This document shows positions 39,986-54,059 of a stretch of 64,000 nucleotides of DNA, in pieces. The position numbers were made by a program, and so were the translations under genes. The DNA comes from Acanthacorydalis orientalis. Its lineage: Eukaryota; Arthropoda; Insecta; Megaloptera; Corydalidae. The stretch is from NCBI GenBank assembly GCA_034766995.1, contig CM068315.1, positions 4,325,236 to 4,389,235 on the forward strand, read 5' to 3'. Numbering within the stretch: the first letter of the stretch is position 1; each line of letters starts with the position of its first letter. The notes under the pieces were generated by a model. That model made no database searches. It worked only from the letters and a program-made list of their open reading frames with translations, and was not told the DNA's origin.

Positions 39986-40734
39986 TTAAGTAATAAAATA
40001 ATGAAACACATACTTTGTTCCTGCACAAACCATTCGATCGTGTCTTGTACTACGAGACGGGTAATTGGTTCAGTGTTTCAGTTCCAGTTAAAGGCAAGCA
40101 TTGTGTCCTAAAATTAAGCAATTATATAAATGACAGATTTTTGTATTTATATAGATATACTATGGAAATAGTTACCTGAGTTCTGAATGTGTTTGTGTTA
40201 AGAATCTGTCGATTCTGATAGAAAAAACGTCAATCTTCGCAATTCACATCACTCCGCGAATTTAATCAAAACTTAATCGAACCGTTTATGTCGAACCGAA
40301 AATCGAAAATCGACTTCATAACGCCCGAATGTAAGATGATTTTTCGAATGTTAACAACCTTCACGCGGTCGTAATTTAATTCAAAAAAGAACCTTATTTA
40401 CACACAGTCAGTGACTATGAATATCGAAAACAACAGTTCTCGATCTCAACTCGATTGGTTCACCGTTTTGATTAAATTTAAATGAGACGGACAAACTGAT
40501 TCGTTGCACAAACTGATAGAATTCGAACTGAATAAATATAAATATAAAAATATATAAAGGAACTGTACGACGCATACGCAAAATCGGGAGAGATCTAATC
40601 AAACTGATTATGCATCAAAGGAGGAACACTGACATGCAAGGATCCAAAACGCGTCATCACTTGTATTGGACGCTCAACATGTGAATCCCATTATGATACA
40701 CACTCGTTCGATTTGCCCTATCTGTTCATATAAA

Positions 40735-40764
40735 GGGTAATGGTGCAACTTTGCAACATTACCC
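40735..40764. repeat. 30-nt palindrome of the 2.6-kb unit, copy 2
   Basis: Arms gggtaatggtgcaa and ttgcaacattaccc; one mismatch. Confidence 0.85.
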
Positions 40765-41221
40765 ATTCTTCAGTCTTCGCCGAAGGGAGTGAGAGGATTT
40801 TTATAACACTCATTAAAATGAAAATTAAAAAAAAATAATTATAAATTCAATCTAATATTTACTATTAATTAAAAGAATCAAAATTTAAAAGCAAACAATC
40901 AATGAAAAATCAATTACTATTGAATAAAAAAAATGCTTAAAAATTCAAATCTTATTTTAATTGACTAGACAGCCACGTTAAACAATAACAAAGCTATTAG
41001 GGGTAACATGGCAGGGGTCGAGATTGGAAGCTGAAAATCATAAAAGAAATTAAATACACATTTTCTACGGTGCTAGTCGCACTTTACCCAACGACAAGCC
41101 ACCGCCTGACACTACACCTGCTACAAGGTGAAACGACATACACAACCCGTGAAGCGGATTTATATATGCGTGCCTGATCTATTCTGCACGACGTGCAGCC
41201 ATCCCTAACGCTGAAAGTCAT

Positions 41222-41470
41222 GTGTTGAAGAGTCGAGGAGTCGAGGTTTCAACTTCGCTTCACAGCAATTCATCCACCGCGAAAGCTCCCAATGTATCGA
41301 TCGCACAATTGACAATCAATCAGCATAACATCTCATACGCCGACGACGTTCAATTCGCAATCGATCTAATCTGTGTGTCATACATTAACAAATATGCAAG
41401 ATGTGATATCGTCTTATGGATTCTTTCCTATTTTACGTTTGAACCGGATTTCAATTACGTTCTGATATAA
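41222..41470 (+). pseudogene. Possible reverse-transcriptase fragment, type B unit (copy 1)
   Basis: An 82-codon frame beginning with GTG/TTG codons: LKSRGVEVSTSLHSNSSTAK, then INQHNISYADDVQFAIDLIC, then CDIVLWILSYFTFEPDFNYV. YADD is at 41,336. Compared with type A, a deletion of roughly 15 bp removes the DETLRN part and shifts the frame, and an insertion near 41,425 restores the FEP frame. The upstream TAG of type A is TTG here, so the frame is longer. There is no start codon context and no other domain, and expression is not suggested. Confidence 0.38.
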
Positions 41471-42159
41471 AATCAAATCATCATGAAACGATATCCAGCC
41501 TAAAACTAAACCCTATTCTCCTACAAAAAGGAGGAAGTACGATGGATTTTGCGTTCGTGTACAGTTCAAACTTATAAAAACCTGTTTATTAATTATCCTT
41601 TTGTGTATTCCCATTTCGATCTATATTATCCGCATATCAGGAGGCCAACTTCTGGCGATATATCATTCCAGGCGACACTTTCACGAATGAATCTTATCAC
41701 TCTCACAATCACACAATTATATTTGCACATTAACATTACTCACTGAAATCACTTTAATCTACTAATTATTTTTAACTTCCGAATCTAATAATTAATAATA
41801 CTCAAAGAAAAAAACACTTTAAAAAACACTGCTGTAAGAAAGCTTTTATAAACGATGAATGAATTTTGTATTTTGTATGAAGTAGATGTGTGTGTGTGTG
41901 TTCATGTAGTATATTGTGCAGTGTAATATGTTTATAATGAAATGAAAATGATGAACATCTCCCTCAATTTTCACTGATCATATAGTAATTGTCAGCTACT
42001 TCCTGAGACGTCCAAGATGGAAGAGGACCATTCAGGCCAAAGAGAAATTTGGATGCAATTTAACCTCATACCCAGGAGGAAATGTGTGTATCGTCTGCAT
42101 TGGGATCATCTCCGATGTAGGAAGCTGAAGAATTGAATTGACAATGGGATGTATGTATC

Positions 42160-42600
42160 CCACTGTTACTGCTGATCCCGCTGACTTAACGCTAGGCTAA
42201 TAAGCGAAAAAAACACACAAAAGCGCACACAACGGACAATTAACTAAGACAGACGATTGTCTCTCTGCCAGAGATGAGTCTGGATGTTGAAATTTAAAAC
42301 GAGATACTTCCCAGCGAAACTGCTGCTCCTGCTGACTTAACACTAGGCTGACAAGCGAAAAAAACACACAGAAGCGAACACAAACGGACAATTAACTAAC
42401 ACAGACGATTGTCTCACTGCCAGAGATGAGGCTGGCTGCTGAAAATTAAAATTGAACTCCTACCACTGTCACTGCTGAACCTGTTGACTTAGCACTATGC
42501 CAATGAGCGAGAAAAACACCCAGAAGCGGACACAACAGACAATTAACTAAGACAGACGAGTGTCTCTCCATCAGCGATGGATCTGCCTGCTGAAATTTAA
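42160..42600. repeat. 152-bp sub-repeat array, second instance
   Basis: Three monomers at spacing 152 bp (cttaac box at 42,184, 42,336 and 42,488), followed by the unit junction aagtaataaaataatgaaag. Confidence 0.85.
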
Positions 42601-43353
42601 AATGGGATTTTAAGTAATAAAATAATGAAAGACATACATTGTTCCTGCATAAATCATTCGATCATTGTCTTGTACGTCGAGACAATACATTGGTTTAGTG
42701 TTTCGGTTCCACATTACGACAAGTATTGGTTCCTAGAATTAAGCAATTGAATTAATGTCAGATATTTGTATTTATATAGATATACTATGGAAATCGTTAC
42801 CTGAGTTCTGAATGTGTTCGTGTTAAGAATCGGTCGATTCCGATAGAAAAAACCTCAATCTTCGAGATTCACATCACTCCGCGAATTTAATCAAAACTTA
42901 ATAGAACCGTTTATGAGGAACCGAAAATCGATTTCATAACGCCCGAATATAAGATGATTTTTTGAATGTTAACAACCTTCACGCGGTCGTAATTTAATTC
43001 AAAAAAGAACCTTATTTACACACAGTCAGTGACTATGAACATCGAAAACAACAGTTCTCGATCTCAACTCGATTGGTTCACCGTTTTGATTAAAATTAAA
43101 TGAGACGGACAAACTGATTCGTTGCACAAAATGATAGAATTTGAACTGAATAAATATGAATGTAAAAAATATATAAAAGAACTGTACGACGCATACGCAA
43201 AATCGGGTGGGATCTAATCAAACTAATTATGCATCAAAAGAGGAACATTGACATGCAAGGATCCAAAACGCGTCATCACTTGTATTGGACGCTCAACATG
43301 TGAATCCCATTATGATACACACTTGTTCGATTTGCCCTATCTGTTCATATAAA

Positions 43354-43383
43354 GGGTAATGGTGTAACTTTGCAACATTACCC
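43354..43383. repeat. 30-nt palindrome of the 2.6-kb unit, copy 3
   Basis: Arms gggtaatggtgtaa and ttgcaacattaccc; two mismatches. Confidence 0.8.
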
Positions 43384-43842
43384 ATTCTTCAGTCTTCGCC
43401 GAAGGGAGTGAGAGGATTTTTATAACACTCATTAAAATGAAAATTAAAAAAAAATAATTATAAATTCAATCTAATATTTACTATTAATTAAAAAAAATCA
43501 TAATTTAAAAGCAAACAATCAATGAAAAATCAATTACTATTGAATAAAAAAAATACTTAAAAAATTGAAATCATATTTTAATTGACTAGAGAGCCACGTT
43601 AAACAATAACAAAGCTATTAGGCGTAACATGGCAGGGGTCGAGATTGGAAGCTGAAAATCATAAAAGAAATTAAATACACATTTTCTACGGTGCTGGTCG
43701 CACTTAATCCAACGACAAGCCACCGCCTGACACTACACCTGCTACAAGGTGAAACGACATACACAACCCGTGAAGCGGATTTATATATGCGTCCCTGATC
43801 TATTCTGCACGACGTGCAGCCATCCCTAACGCTGAAAGTCAT

Positions 43843-44091
43843 GTGTTGAAGAGTCGAGGAGTCGAGGTTTCAACTTCGCTTCACAGCAATTCATCCACCG
43901 CGAAAGCTCCCAATGTATCGATCGCACAATTGACAATCAATCAGCATAACATCTCATACGCTGACGACGTTCAATTCGCAATCGATCTAATCTGTGTGTC
44001 ATACATTAACAAATATGCAAGATGTGATATCGTCTTATGGATTCTTTCCTATTTTACGTTTGAACCGGATTTCAATTACGTTCTGATATAA
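43843..44091 (+). pseudogene. Possible reverse-transcriptase fragment, type B unit (copy 2)
   Basis: Translation identical to 41,222-41,470 over 82 codons, with YADD at 43,957. The identity reflects recent duplication of the whole unit and is not evidence of selection on the peptide. Confidence 0.38.
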
Positions 44092-44789
44092 AATCAAATC
44101 ATCATGAAACGATATCCAGCCTAAAACTAAACCCTATTCTCCTACAAAAAGGGGGAAGTACGATGGATTTTGCGTTCGTGTACAGTTCAAACTTATAAAA
44201 ACCTGTTTATTAATTATCCTTTGTGTATTCCCATTTCGATCTATATTATCCTCTTATCAGGAGGCCAACTTCTGACGATATATAATTCCAGGCGACACTT
44301 TCACGAATGAATCTTGTATCACTCTCACAATCACACAATTAAATCTTCACATTAACATTACTCACTGAAATCACTTTAATCTACTAATTATTTTTAACTT
44401 TTGAATCCACTAATTATTAATACGCAAAGAAAAAAACACTTTAAAAAACACTGCTGTAAGAGAGCATTTATTAACGATGATTGAGTGTTGTGTTTTGTAT
44501 GAAGTAGATGTATGTGTGTGTGTTCATGTAGTATATTGTGTAGTGTAATATGTTTATAATGAAATGAAAATGATGAACATCTCCTTCACTTTTCACTGAT
44601 CATATAGTAATTGTCAGCTACTTCCTGAGACGTCCAAGATGGAAGAGGACCATTCAGGCCAAAGAGAAATTTGGATGCAATTTAACCTCATACCCAGGAG
44701 GAAATGTGTGTATCGTCTGCATTGGCATCATCTCTGATGTAGGAAGCTGAAGGATTGAATTGACAATGGGATGTATGTATCCCACTGTT

Positions 44790-45140
44790 ACTGCTGATCC
44801 CGCTGACTTAAAGCTAGGCTAATAAGCGAAAAAAACACACAGAAGCGCACACAACGGACATTAACTAAGACAGACGATTGTCTCTCTGCCAGAAATGAGT
44901 CTGGATGCTGAAATTTAAAACGGGATTCTTCCCAGCGTTACTGCTGCTCCTGCTGACTTAACACTAGGCTGACAAGCAAACAAAACAGACAATTAACTAA
45001 GACAGACGTTTGTCTCTCCACCAGCGACGGATCTGCATGCTGAAAATGAAAATTGGATTCCCCCCACTGTTATTGCTGATCCCGCTGACTTAACACTAGG
45101 CTAATAAGCGAAAAAAACACACAGAAGCGAACACAACGGA
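44790..45140. repeat. 152-bp sub-repeat array, third instance (shortened)
   Basis: About two and a half monomers, running directly into acaattaatgtgtgtatgtg at the block boundary in place of the usual unit junction. The 7-kb block therefore starts inside a 152-bp monomer. Confidence 0.8.
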
Positions 45141-45762
45141 CAATTAATGTGTGTATGTGTATTTGTGTGTATACCTGTGTGTGTTTGTGTGTGTGTATTG
45201 TCTGCATTGGCCATACACAAAATAATTGATTGAAATATATCAATGTATTAAATCTAAATAGATATTTATGCATTTAACAACAAATCGTGCACATGCTGTG
45301 ACTTAATTTTTAAACATATTGTTTAATCACCGAAATTTTAATAGTACAGCCGAACGAAAAACAATTTAATTGAATATTTTGTCTATGTTGCCACTTCTAC
45401 ACCACGTTGAGGTTGCAGACATGTAGAAGACCTAACGTGTCGATTCGAAAATCAACGCTAAACTAAGCCCTCAATATCAAATATTTTAAACAAAAAAAAT
45501 CAAATTTGTACTTGTTTTAAGAAACGCCTATTCTAGCTATCTTATCGACTAAAATTACTTTACATCCTTACAATTACTTTGAACTTGCATAATATCCACA
45601 CACGTATCTTATTCATAAATCAATGAACTTCGTCGATGGATCAACATCTATAAAATCAATACAATTTCAAAATTCAAGTTCAATGTTCATCAATAAAATT
45701 TACCTGAAAATATAAAACATAATTGTTCACCTGAAAAGAGTTTTTGGCAATTTAGGTAATTA

Positions 45763-45805
<43 letters not shown>

Positions 45806-45925
45806 TGTACATGTACAATATTTTTTTAATGTGTGTGTGTGTGGGATTTTATCGTTTCTCCCAAATAATTATATACAGTAACAAATCTGAAAGAAATGTA
45901 AATATTATAATATATGAACATACGT

Positions 45926-45990
<65 letters not shown>

Positions 45991-46019
45991 GAGGGGAAGT
46001 AGTGTGTGTGTGTATCTTT

Positions 46020-48320
46020 AATACTTTGTTTTTATATTTATATTCATAAATCTAATGTTGAAAAATACTTTCTTCAATATATTTTTTCCATAATTGATAC
46101 TTTAATCTGTACGTTCAGATATTAGTTTATATATACTTCAGATATTTCATTTCAGATAATAATATTCAATAATAATTAAATTAATTACAGCCAGTTATTT
46201 AAATTACTGAAAGGAAAGAGAGGTAATAGTTATGAGCTAGAAACAGATAATAATAATTAAAAAATATAAACTCGCACACACACACACACACACAATCTGT
46301 AAAAAAAACTGTATAATTATATAATCTGAAAAACTAATTATTATTATTATGTTTCTGGCTGTCCATTTTAAATTAATGTATACAATAAAGATTGAAAAAT
46401 CCTTTTCTTTATATATGTATATACCATAAGTGACATTATTTATTTGTGAATTCAATTTTTGTTTGATATCTTATCTTCATAAGATATTTCTGTTCAAATA
46501 ATTAAACTCGGCAATAAATTAATGACATGCTGTTATTTAAATCACTGAAAGGAAAGAGAGATAATAGTTAATAGCTGAAAACATATAAAAATGATTAAAA
46601 AATATAAACTCGCACACACACACACGCAATCTGTAAAAAAACTGTATTATTATATAATCTGAAAAAGTAATTATTATTATTATTATGTTTCTGGATATCC
46701 ATTTTGAATAAATGTCTATAATAAAGATTTGAAAAATCCTTTTCTTTTTAGATATATTCCTTATGTGACATTATAATTTGTGAATTCAATTTTATTTTGA
46801 TATCTTATCTTCATATAATACTTCTATTCAAATAATGATATTCAACAATAAATTAATTACATGCTGTTATTTAAATCACTGAAAGGAAAGAGAGATAATA
46901 GTTAATAGCTGAAAACAAACAAAAATGATTAAAAAATATAAACTCGCACACACACCCACACACACAATCTGTAAAGAAACTGTATTATTATAAAATCTGA
47001 AAAATTAATCATTATTATTATGTTTCTGTATATCCATTTTGAATTAATTTTCATAATAAAGAATTGAAAAATCCTTCTCTTTATAAAAATATTTCAGATG
47101 TGATAGCATATGTAAACTCAATTTTTATTTGATATCTTCGTAACGTACTTCTGTTCAAGAAATAAAATTTAACTATAAATTAATTATATTCTGTTTTTTT
47201 AAATCACTGAAAGGAAAGAAAATTAATAGTTAATAGCTGGAAACAAATAAAAGTAATTAAAAAATATAAACTCGCACACACACACACACAATCTGTAAAA
47301 AAACTGTGTTATTATATAATCTGAAAAATTAATTATTATAATTATTTTTCTGGACATCCATTTTGTATTAATTTTCATAATAAGAAATTGAAAAATCCTT
47401 TCCTTTATAGAAACATTTCAAATGTGATATTAGTATATGTAAACTCAATTTTTATTTGATATCTTATCTTCGTAAGATACTTCTATTCAAATAATAAAAT
47501 TCAACAATAAAATAATTACAGTCTGTTTTTTAAATCACTGAAAGGAAAGAGACATATTAGTTAATAGCTAAAAACAAATAAAAATGATTAAAAAATATAA
47601 ACTAGCACACACACACACACACAATCTGTAAAAAAAATGTATTATTATATAATCTGAAAAATTAATTATTGTTATTATGTTTCTGGATATACATTTTGAA
47701 TTAATGTTTATAATAATGATTTGAAAAGTCCTTTTCTTTTTAGATATATTCCATATGTGACATTATAATTTGTTAATTCAATTTTATTTTGATATCTTAT
47801 TTTCGTATAATACTTCTATTCAAATAATTATATTCAACAATAAATTAATTACATGCTGTTATTTAAATCACTGAAAGAAAAGAGGGATAATAGTTAATAG
47901 CTGAAAACAAACAAAAATGATTAGAAAATATAAACTCGCACACACACACACACAATCTGTAATAAAACTGTATTATTATATAATCTGAAATATTAATTAT
48001 TATTATTATCTTTCTGGACATCCATTTTGAATTAATTAACATAATAAAGAATTGAAAAATCCTTCTTTTTATAGAAATATTTCAGATGTGATAGTACATG
48101 TAAAATCAATTTTTATTTGATATTTTCGTAAGATACTTCTATTCAAGAAATAAAATTTAACTATAAATTAATTACATCCTGTTTTTTAAAGTCACTGAAA
48201 GGAAAGAAAATTAATAGTTAATAGCTGGAAACAAATAAAAATGGTTAAAAATTATAAACAGCAACACACACACACACAATCTGTAAAGAAACTGTATTAT
48301 TATATAATCTGAAAAATTAA
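46020..48320 (+). repeat. 335-bp monomer array, copy 2 (six to seven monomers)
   Basis: The anchor tctggctgtccattttaaat and variants occur at 46,357, 46,693, 47,028, 47,352, 47,685 and 48,016 (spacings 336, 335, 324, 333 and 331). The same internal boxes as in the first array, but a clearly different subfamily: aaaggaaagagagataatag, agttaatagctgaaaac and actcgcacacacaca replace the versions at 28,860-32,400. Confidence 0.92.
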
Positions 48321-48322
48321 TA

Positions 48323-48328
<6 letters not shown>

Positions 48329-48378
<50 letters not shown>
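48329..48378. repeat. (TA)n at the downstream edge of a 335-bp array
   Basis: A pure TA run between the last monomer and the terminator segment. Equivalents are at 31,707-31,742 and 60,266-60,310. The conserved position but differing length shows that the tract existed before the blocks were duplicated. Confidence 0.9.
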
Positions 48379-48386
<8 letters not shown>

Positions 48387-48773
48387 ATATAAATATGACT
48401 AAGAAGTAATCTGAAAAAAATAATGATTAGTATTTTACATAAAGCTGAAAAAAAATTATGTTATACATAATTAAATATTTCCCATCACGATGATTTTCAT
48501 TTCATTTTTCAAATTTATAATTTTCTGTTCCAAAATTGAACAATACACTTTCAATGACGTGTTGAGAGACTGTGAATTCCTTTATTATTTTAGTACATTT
48601 TTATATATTTTAATTAATTAATGCACTTTAGTAACCTATTTATATTTTATTTTAGTAACATATTTATATTCTTGCATTATTTACTTCACGTTTTAAAATT
48701 TTTTACATTTTTAACCGCTGTAAATACAAGTTAATTTTATTATTACTAAATCTGTCTCGACTCTTTCCCTGTT

Positions 48774-48804
<31 letters not shown>

Positions 48805-51800
48805 ATTCTAATAATTTTATAACCTGAAAAAAATGATTAATTAGTTATGCTGAAAAATAAACAGGTATTAATTATTAATATACATAAATAAGTTATATAT
48901 ACATATATAGGATGGCCATCCCTACACGAATCACACATACACAAATATATTAAATAAATTTATATATAAATATATATTTATATTATAATTGTTACAATTT
49001 ATACTTATTTAATTCTCCTTCCATTGAATTTTTGCATAGTGAATATTTTATATTCATGTATTATTGTATTATGTAATATTTATGTATTATTTTCACTTTT
49101 GACAGTAGTCTCAAATGAGAGTCGTGATTATATGTATGAAATTGTTTTGTATGTATCTATTTTTTCTGAAAAAATGTTTACTGAATGTAAATATCCATTT
49201 ATTATTTTATAAGTTCATAAAAATGAAGTCGTTACCATATCTGTCTATTCTTCTGTAATCTATAATTTCTGTCGCTTTCCAATTGTATATCCATAATTGT
49301 CTATTTCAAAAGCGAAGTATTTTAATTTCCACATTAAAAAACCTTTTTTAAAAATTGTTTTTTAGCAATTGTTACTTTGGTCATTTTAGTAATTAAGTAA
49401 TTATTTAATGAAACGAATCTTCATGCAACTCGACCTCTGAAAATTCCAATAAACGAATTGATTGCTGATAAGTGTATTAATTAAAACATTACTCTGAATT
49501 ACCTAATTAAAAAATTAATCAACAGGGTGAATCCATTCGATTTTGGTAAATATTTAGAGAACAACAATCGAGAGTACACCATTTACACTTCGATATGGTA
49601 TCAATTATTGCATGAAAGAGAAAAATTAATCATTCTGTAATGTATGTCTGTATGTAAAATATATGTATGCTATGTATGTATCAGTATAAGTAATAAGAAT
49701 AAGTATATTATATTATGTACTATATTGTATTGTAAATTATATTTACAATATTAACTCACGAACACGTATTTCACTTTTTGTAGACGACGTCGGTTCAAGA
49801 CTTGAAAATAAGGAGTGATACATTCGAACGAATCGATCAATAAACATTTATAATAAAAAAAAAACAATAGATCATACAGAAATATTTATGTTAAATATAA
49901 TCTCAAATTCATTTTATTTAATGTGTATTTCTGAAATGAGAAGGAGCAGAGTTAACGAACGATTTAACGAATAGTGTTTATTAATCGATTTAAAAAACTA
50001 GTCATAATTATTTTCACTGCAATCTCTGTAACTAACAAAAATCTTATTATTGTTGTTTGTGTGTGTATGTGTTTGTGCGTGTGTGTGTGTCGTTGTATTT
50101 TTGTACTTTTATGAAGTTATGTATAAATGAAAACTTTTACTGTAGAAGAGTGAATATGTGTATTTATTTGTATGTTTTATATATGTTTGTGTCGATTGTA
50201 ATAAAGTAGGTGGTAAAAAATCTCTTAATACTATAGTTTCATCATATTGTTTATACTATTTACCATACAGACCACGGAGATAGAACTACTTGAATCGTTT
50301 TGAACTCAAACAAATCGATCAATAAACTCAATGAGCAGACACGTTTATTTAAATTGTATTTAGCCTCTAAATGTAGATTTGAGAAATGCTTGAAACAATC
50401 CAGAATATTGGTGATATTTAGAAAAAAAAATTACACTAATTAATTGGTACAGAAACACCGATATATATATATATATATATATATACATTTGTACACGAGT
50501 AAAATTATTATTCAATTTTGATAAAGATGAATTATATCGAATATTACTTTTATTGATCGATTAGAAGAAGATCGGGCAGCTGGAAAATACATAGCGAAAA
50601 CTGAAACATAAAAATACAGATTGCACGCGAAAAATAGCGATGACAAACGGATTGTATGTGCAATGAACTTTACACTCACATCGAAAGATTCTATAATTTA
50701 TAAATAATCTTATTAAGAAACAATTTGAGACATGATTGAAGTTTCATTAACCACGAGTTCATTCCGAATCAATTCCGTTTGTTTATCTCAACAAATATTC
50801 AAGAGAACTTATATTATTTGTATATCATTTGTACATAATGTCGCAAACCAATTCATACCTATGCGGAATCCAAAAGATCATCGATTGACATTGATACGAA
50901 GATGAAATCCATCAATAAATATTTTAAAATATAACCATTAGTAAAATGTAAAGTGAATTAGAACGACGGCGCATTCAAATTTTCAGTTATTTTAATGACA
51001 ATGACAGAATTGAGAAACGACTATTGATATAAATATTGAATTAGTATTAAAGAAATGGAATAGTTGATAACAAAGGACATTTAGAGCCCTGACATAGTTT
51101 TTGATTGTGAAAAGATGTATTTATTGATGGATTTATAAACCAATAATTGAAGATAGCTTCTCGATGTCTGAAATAAACGGGTGTTGATTATTTGTGAATT
51201 GATGTAAATGTTGAAGTCAGTTGATGTAGATGCGTGTGTGTGTGTGTATGTGCATATAAGTGTCTGAGAAATATGCTCTTGATGTGTATGGACGCAGTTT
51301 ATCCTCATACCCGGGAGGACCTTTTTTTTAAACCATTTACCATTAACTTTATATGGACGAAGATAGAAAAAATTCATAAGTCGAGTGTCAAAATGTAATA
51401 GTACGTCGTGTAAGTGGAACATATTATTATGATGTTCAAAATTAAGAAAGTGATGGAAAATTTACACCATGAATCAATAGACGGATGCTAACAGAAATCT
51501 CGATTACAATGGAATAAAAAGTAATTATTTTTTCTATTGACATTCTGTGATAAGATAAAATTTGATAGCATACTAACGGAGACAAATTAAAAAAGAATTT
51601 ATTAAAATCTGACATTGACGACGATTATATTCGTTCGATCTCGATTTAAAAATAGACAAATATAATGGACGCTTGTCAGCGTCCGCCATAGAAATGTAAG
51701 TGACAATATCGATACATAAATTCGTACGCCAGTGTTTACTTAACTACAATGGATACTTTTAAATATTTGAGTCGCGATGCATGAATACACGAATACAAAT

Positions 51801-52763
51801 GTACTTTTTCTAACGTGAAGAAGAGTTAGAAATGTGTAATCAAAAGATACAAATTATTTAAGGATGTCTATGCATGTGCCTGTGTTTGTGGGTGCACTCT
51901 GAACACAACGATATTGTGTTCGAAAAATGCGTTCGATTATCAAATCGAGAGTAATCAATTTATGAGCAGAGGTCGATGAAAGAATACGTTTACTCTTTCC
52001 CGAGGTATTGATTCATTAGAGTAATAAAAAAATATATAAAATACATACATCATCCTCTCATAAAACTTACGATCATTGGTAAGTGCTACGATACAAATAA
52101 TTGGCGGAGTGTTTTATTTCCAGTGTAAGACTAGACTTCTTTCCTAAAATTAAACATGTAAATTAATAACAGCTATATATATATTTAGTTATATTATGGA
52201 AATTGTTACCTGAGAACTGAATGTGTTCTTATACAGAATCTGTCGATTCTAACAGAAAAATATCAATCTTCCAAATTCATGTCACTCCACGAATTTAATC
52301 AAAACTTAATTGAACCGTTTATGTCGAACCGAAAATCGAAAAACGATTTTATAACGCCCGAATGCAAGCTGATTTTTGAATTTAACAACTCCCGTTTGGT
52401 CATTATTAAAATCAAAAAAAAACTGATCTACACGTAGTAAACGACTACGAATATCAAAAACAAACAGTTTTCGATCTGAACTGAATTACTTAAACGTTTT
52501 GATTAAATGTTACAATGACGGACAAACTGTTTTATTGCACAAACTGATCAAATTCAAACTGAATAATTATAAATATAAAAATAAATAATGGAACCGTACG
52601 ACGCACACGCAAAGTCGGGTGGGATCTAATCAAACTAATTATGCATCAAATGAAGCCATTACATGTAAGGGTCCAAAACGCGTCAACACTTGTATTGGAC
52701 GCTCAACATGTGAATGCCTTTATGAAACACACCCGTTTGATTTGCCCTATCTATACAAATATT

Positions 52764-52793
52764 GGGTAATGGTGCAACTTTGCACCATTACTC
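52764..52793. repeat. 30-nt palindrome of the 2.6-kb unit, copy 4
   Basis: Arms gggtaatggtgcaa and ttgcaccattactc; one mismatch at the second-last base. Confidence 0.85.
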
Positions 52794-53179
52794 AATCTCC
52801 AATAATCGGAGCGAGGGGGAGAGGCTACTTTATAACGCAAAGCGAAAAAGTTATGAAAATTTAAAAAATATATATATTCAAACGAATTAAAACTTACTAT
52901 TAATGTTAAATTAACTGACCGAAAAGCTACGTTAAACAGTAACAAATCAATCAGGGGTAACGTAGCAGGGGTCGCGATCAAGAGCTGAAATTCATAAAAG
53001 AAATTAAATACACATTTTCTATGGTACTAGTCGCACTTAACCCAACGACAAGTCACCGCCTAGCACTACACCTGCTACAAGGTGAAACGACATACACAAC
53101 CCGTGAAGCGGGTTTATATATGCGTGCCTGATCTATTCTGCACGACGTGCAGCCATCCCTAACGCTGAAAGTCATGTGT

Positions 53180-53440
53180 AGAAAAGTCGAGGAGTCGAGG
53201 TTTCAACTTCGCTTTACAGCAATTCATCCACCGCGAACGCTCCTAATGTATCGATCGCACAATTGATAATCAATCAGCATAACATCTCATACGCCGACGA
53301 CGTTCAATTCGCAATCGATCTAATCTGTGTGTTATGCAATATAGATGAAACATTAAGAAATATGCAAAATATGATATCGTCTTATGGATTCGCGTTTGAA
53401 CCGTAAATTAATTCTGTTATATTATAAATGAAATCATCAT
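53180..53440 (+). pseudogene. Possible reverse-transcriptase fragment, type A unit (copy 2)
   Basis: YADD at 53,290. Reads as copy 1 with small changes (CNIDETLRNMQNMISSYGFA) and the same stop after FEP, so that stop predates the duplication of type A units. Confidence 0.4.
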
Positions 53441-54059
53441 AAAACGACATCCAGCCTAAAACTAAAACCTACTCTCCTATCAATTGGGGGAAATACGATG
53501 GACTTTGCGTTCGTGTACAGTTCAAAATAATAAAAACCTGTTTTATATTTATCCCTTATGTGTATTCTGTTTTCGTTCTGCATCATCCGCATATCAGCAG
53601 CCGCAACTTCTGACGATATAAACGTAGACACTTCACGAACGAAACTTGTATCACTCTCACTATTACACCATTAACATTGCACATTAACTTTATTCAACGA
53701 TGAAACTTTAATATAATAATTGTGTTTAACTTTTAAATATACTAATTATTATTACTTAAAAAGAAACACCACATAAAACACTGCTGTAAAAGTTATTATA
53801 TTAGTTATGAATGATGAGTTGTATTTATCATGAGGTAGATGTGTGAGTGTGCGTGTGTTAATGTTGTGTAATGTGCAGAGTTATATGTTTGTAATGAAAT
53901 GAAGAGGATGAAATTCTCTCACACTTTTCACTGATCATATAGTAATTGACAGCTACTTCCTGAGACGTCCAAGATGGAAGAGGACCATTCAGGCCAAAGA
54001 GAATTTTCGATGCAGTGTACCCCCCATATACAGAAGGGAATGTGTTAAACAATTTAAAC

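Larger units (their letters stand above)
39986..42610. repeat. 2.6-kb macrosatellite unit, type B, copy 1
   Basis: Same order as type A, but carries cattaacaaatatgcaagat and ttctttcctattttacgttt in the reverse-transcriptase-like part, as do 42,611 and 54,576. It is 2,621 bp from the equivalent position of the next unit and 14,583 bp from the unit at 54,576. An internal 64-codon minus-strand frame at 40,408-40,602 is identical in translation to one at 54,991-55,185, showing very recent homogenisation. Confidence 0.87.
42611..45140. repeat. 2.6-kb macrosatellite unit, type B, copy 2
   Basis: Tandem with the previous unit at a spacing of 2,621 bp. The 82-codon frame at 43,843-44,091 is identical in translation to 41,222-41,470. 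The right end merges into a (GT)n-rich stretch (45,145-45,198) and then block copy 2. Confidence 0.87.
45140..52020. repeat. Macrosatellite block, copy 2 (about 6.9 kb)
   Basis: Colinear with 57,120-63,970 at an offset of 11,950-11,975 bp (ttgtctgcattggccataca at 45,198 and 57,165; the 62-codon frame at 49,024 and 60,997 identical in translation; ggatgtctatgcatgtgcct at about 51,862 and 63,815). Layout: (GT)n edge; 45,200-45,750 with no recognisable content; microsatellites to 46,000; 335-bp array 46,020-48,320; (TA)n at 48,329-48,378; terminator segment to 48,960; then 49,000-52,000 single-copy within the block. No gene is supported. Confidence 0.9.

Noticed and set aside
40408..40602. A 64-residue minus-strand frame, identical at 54,991-55,185, with an IFIFIF run
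   Set aside because: The run comes from an ataaatataaatataaaaat repeat. Identity reflects unit homogenisation.
49024..49212. A 62-residue hydrophobic frame present identically at 60,997-61,185
   Set aside because: It lies in the duplicated 7-kb block, so identity is expected. It is AT-rich, has no upstream signal and is not open in block copy 1.
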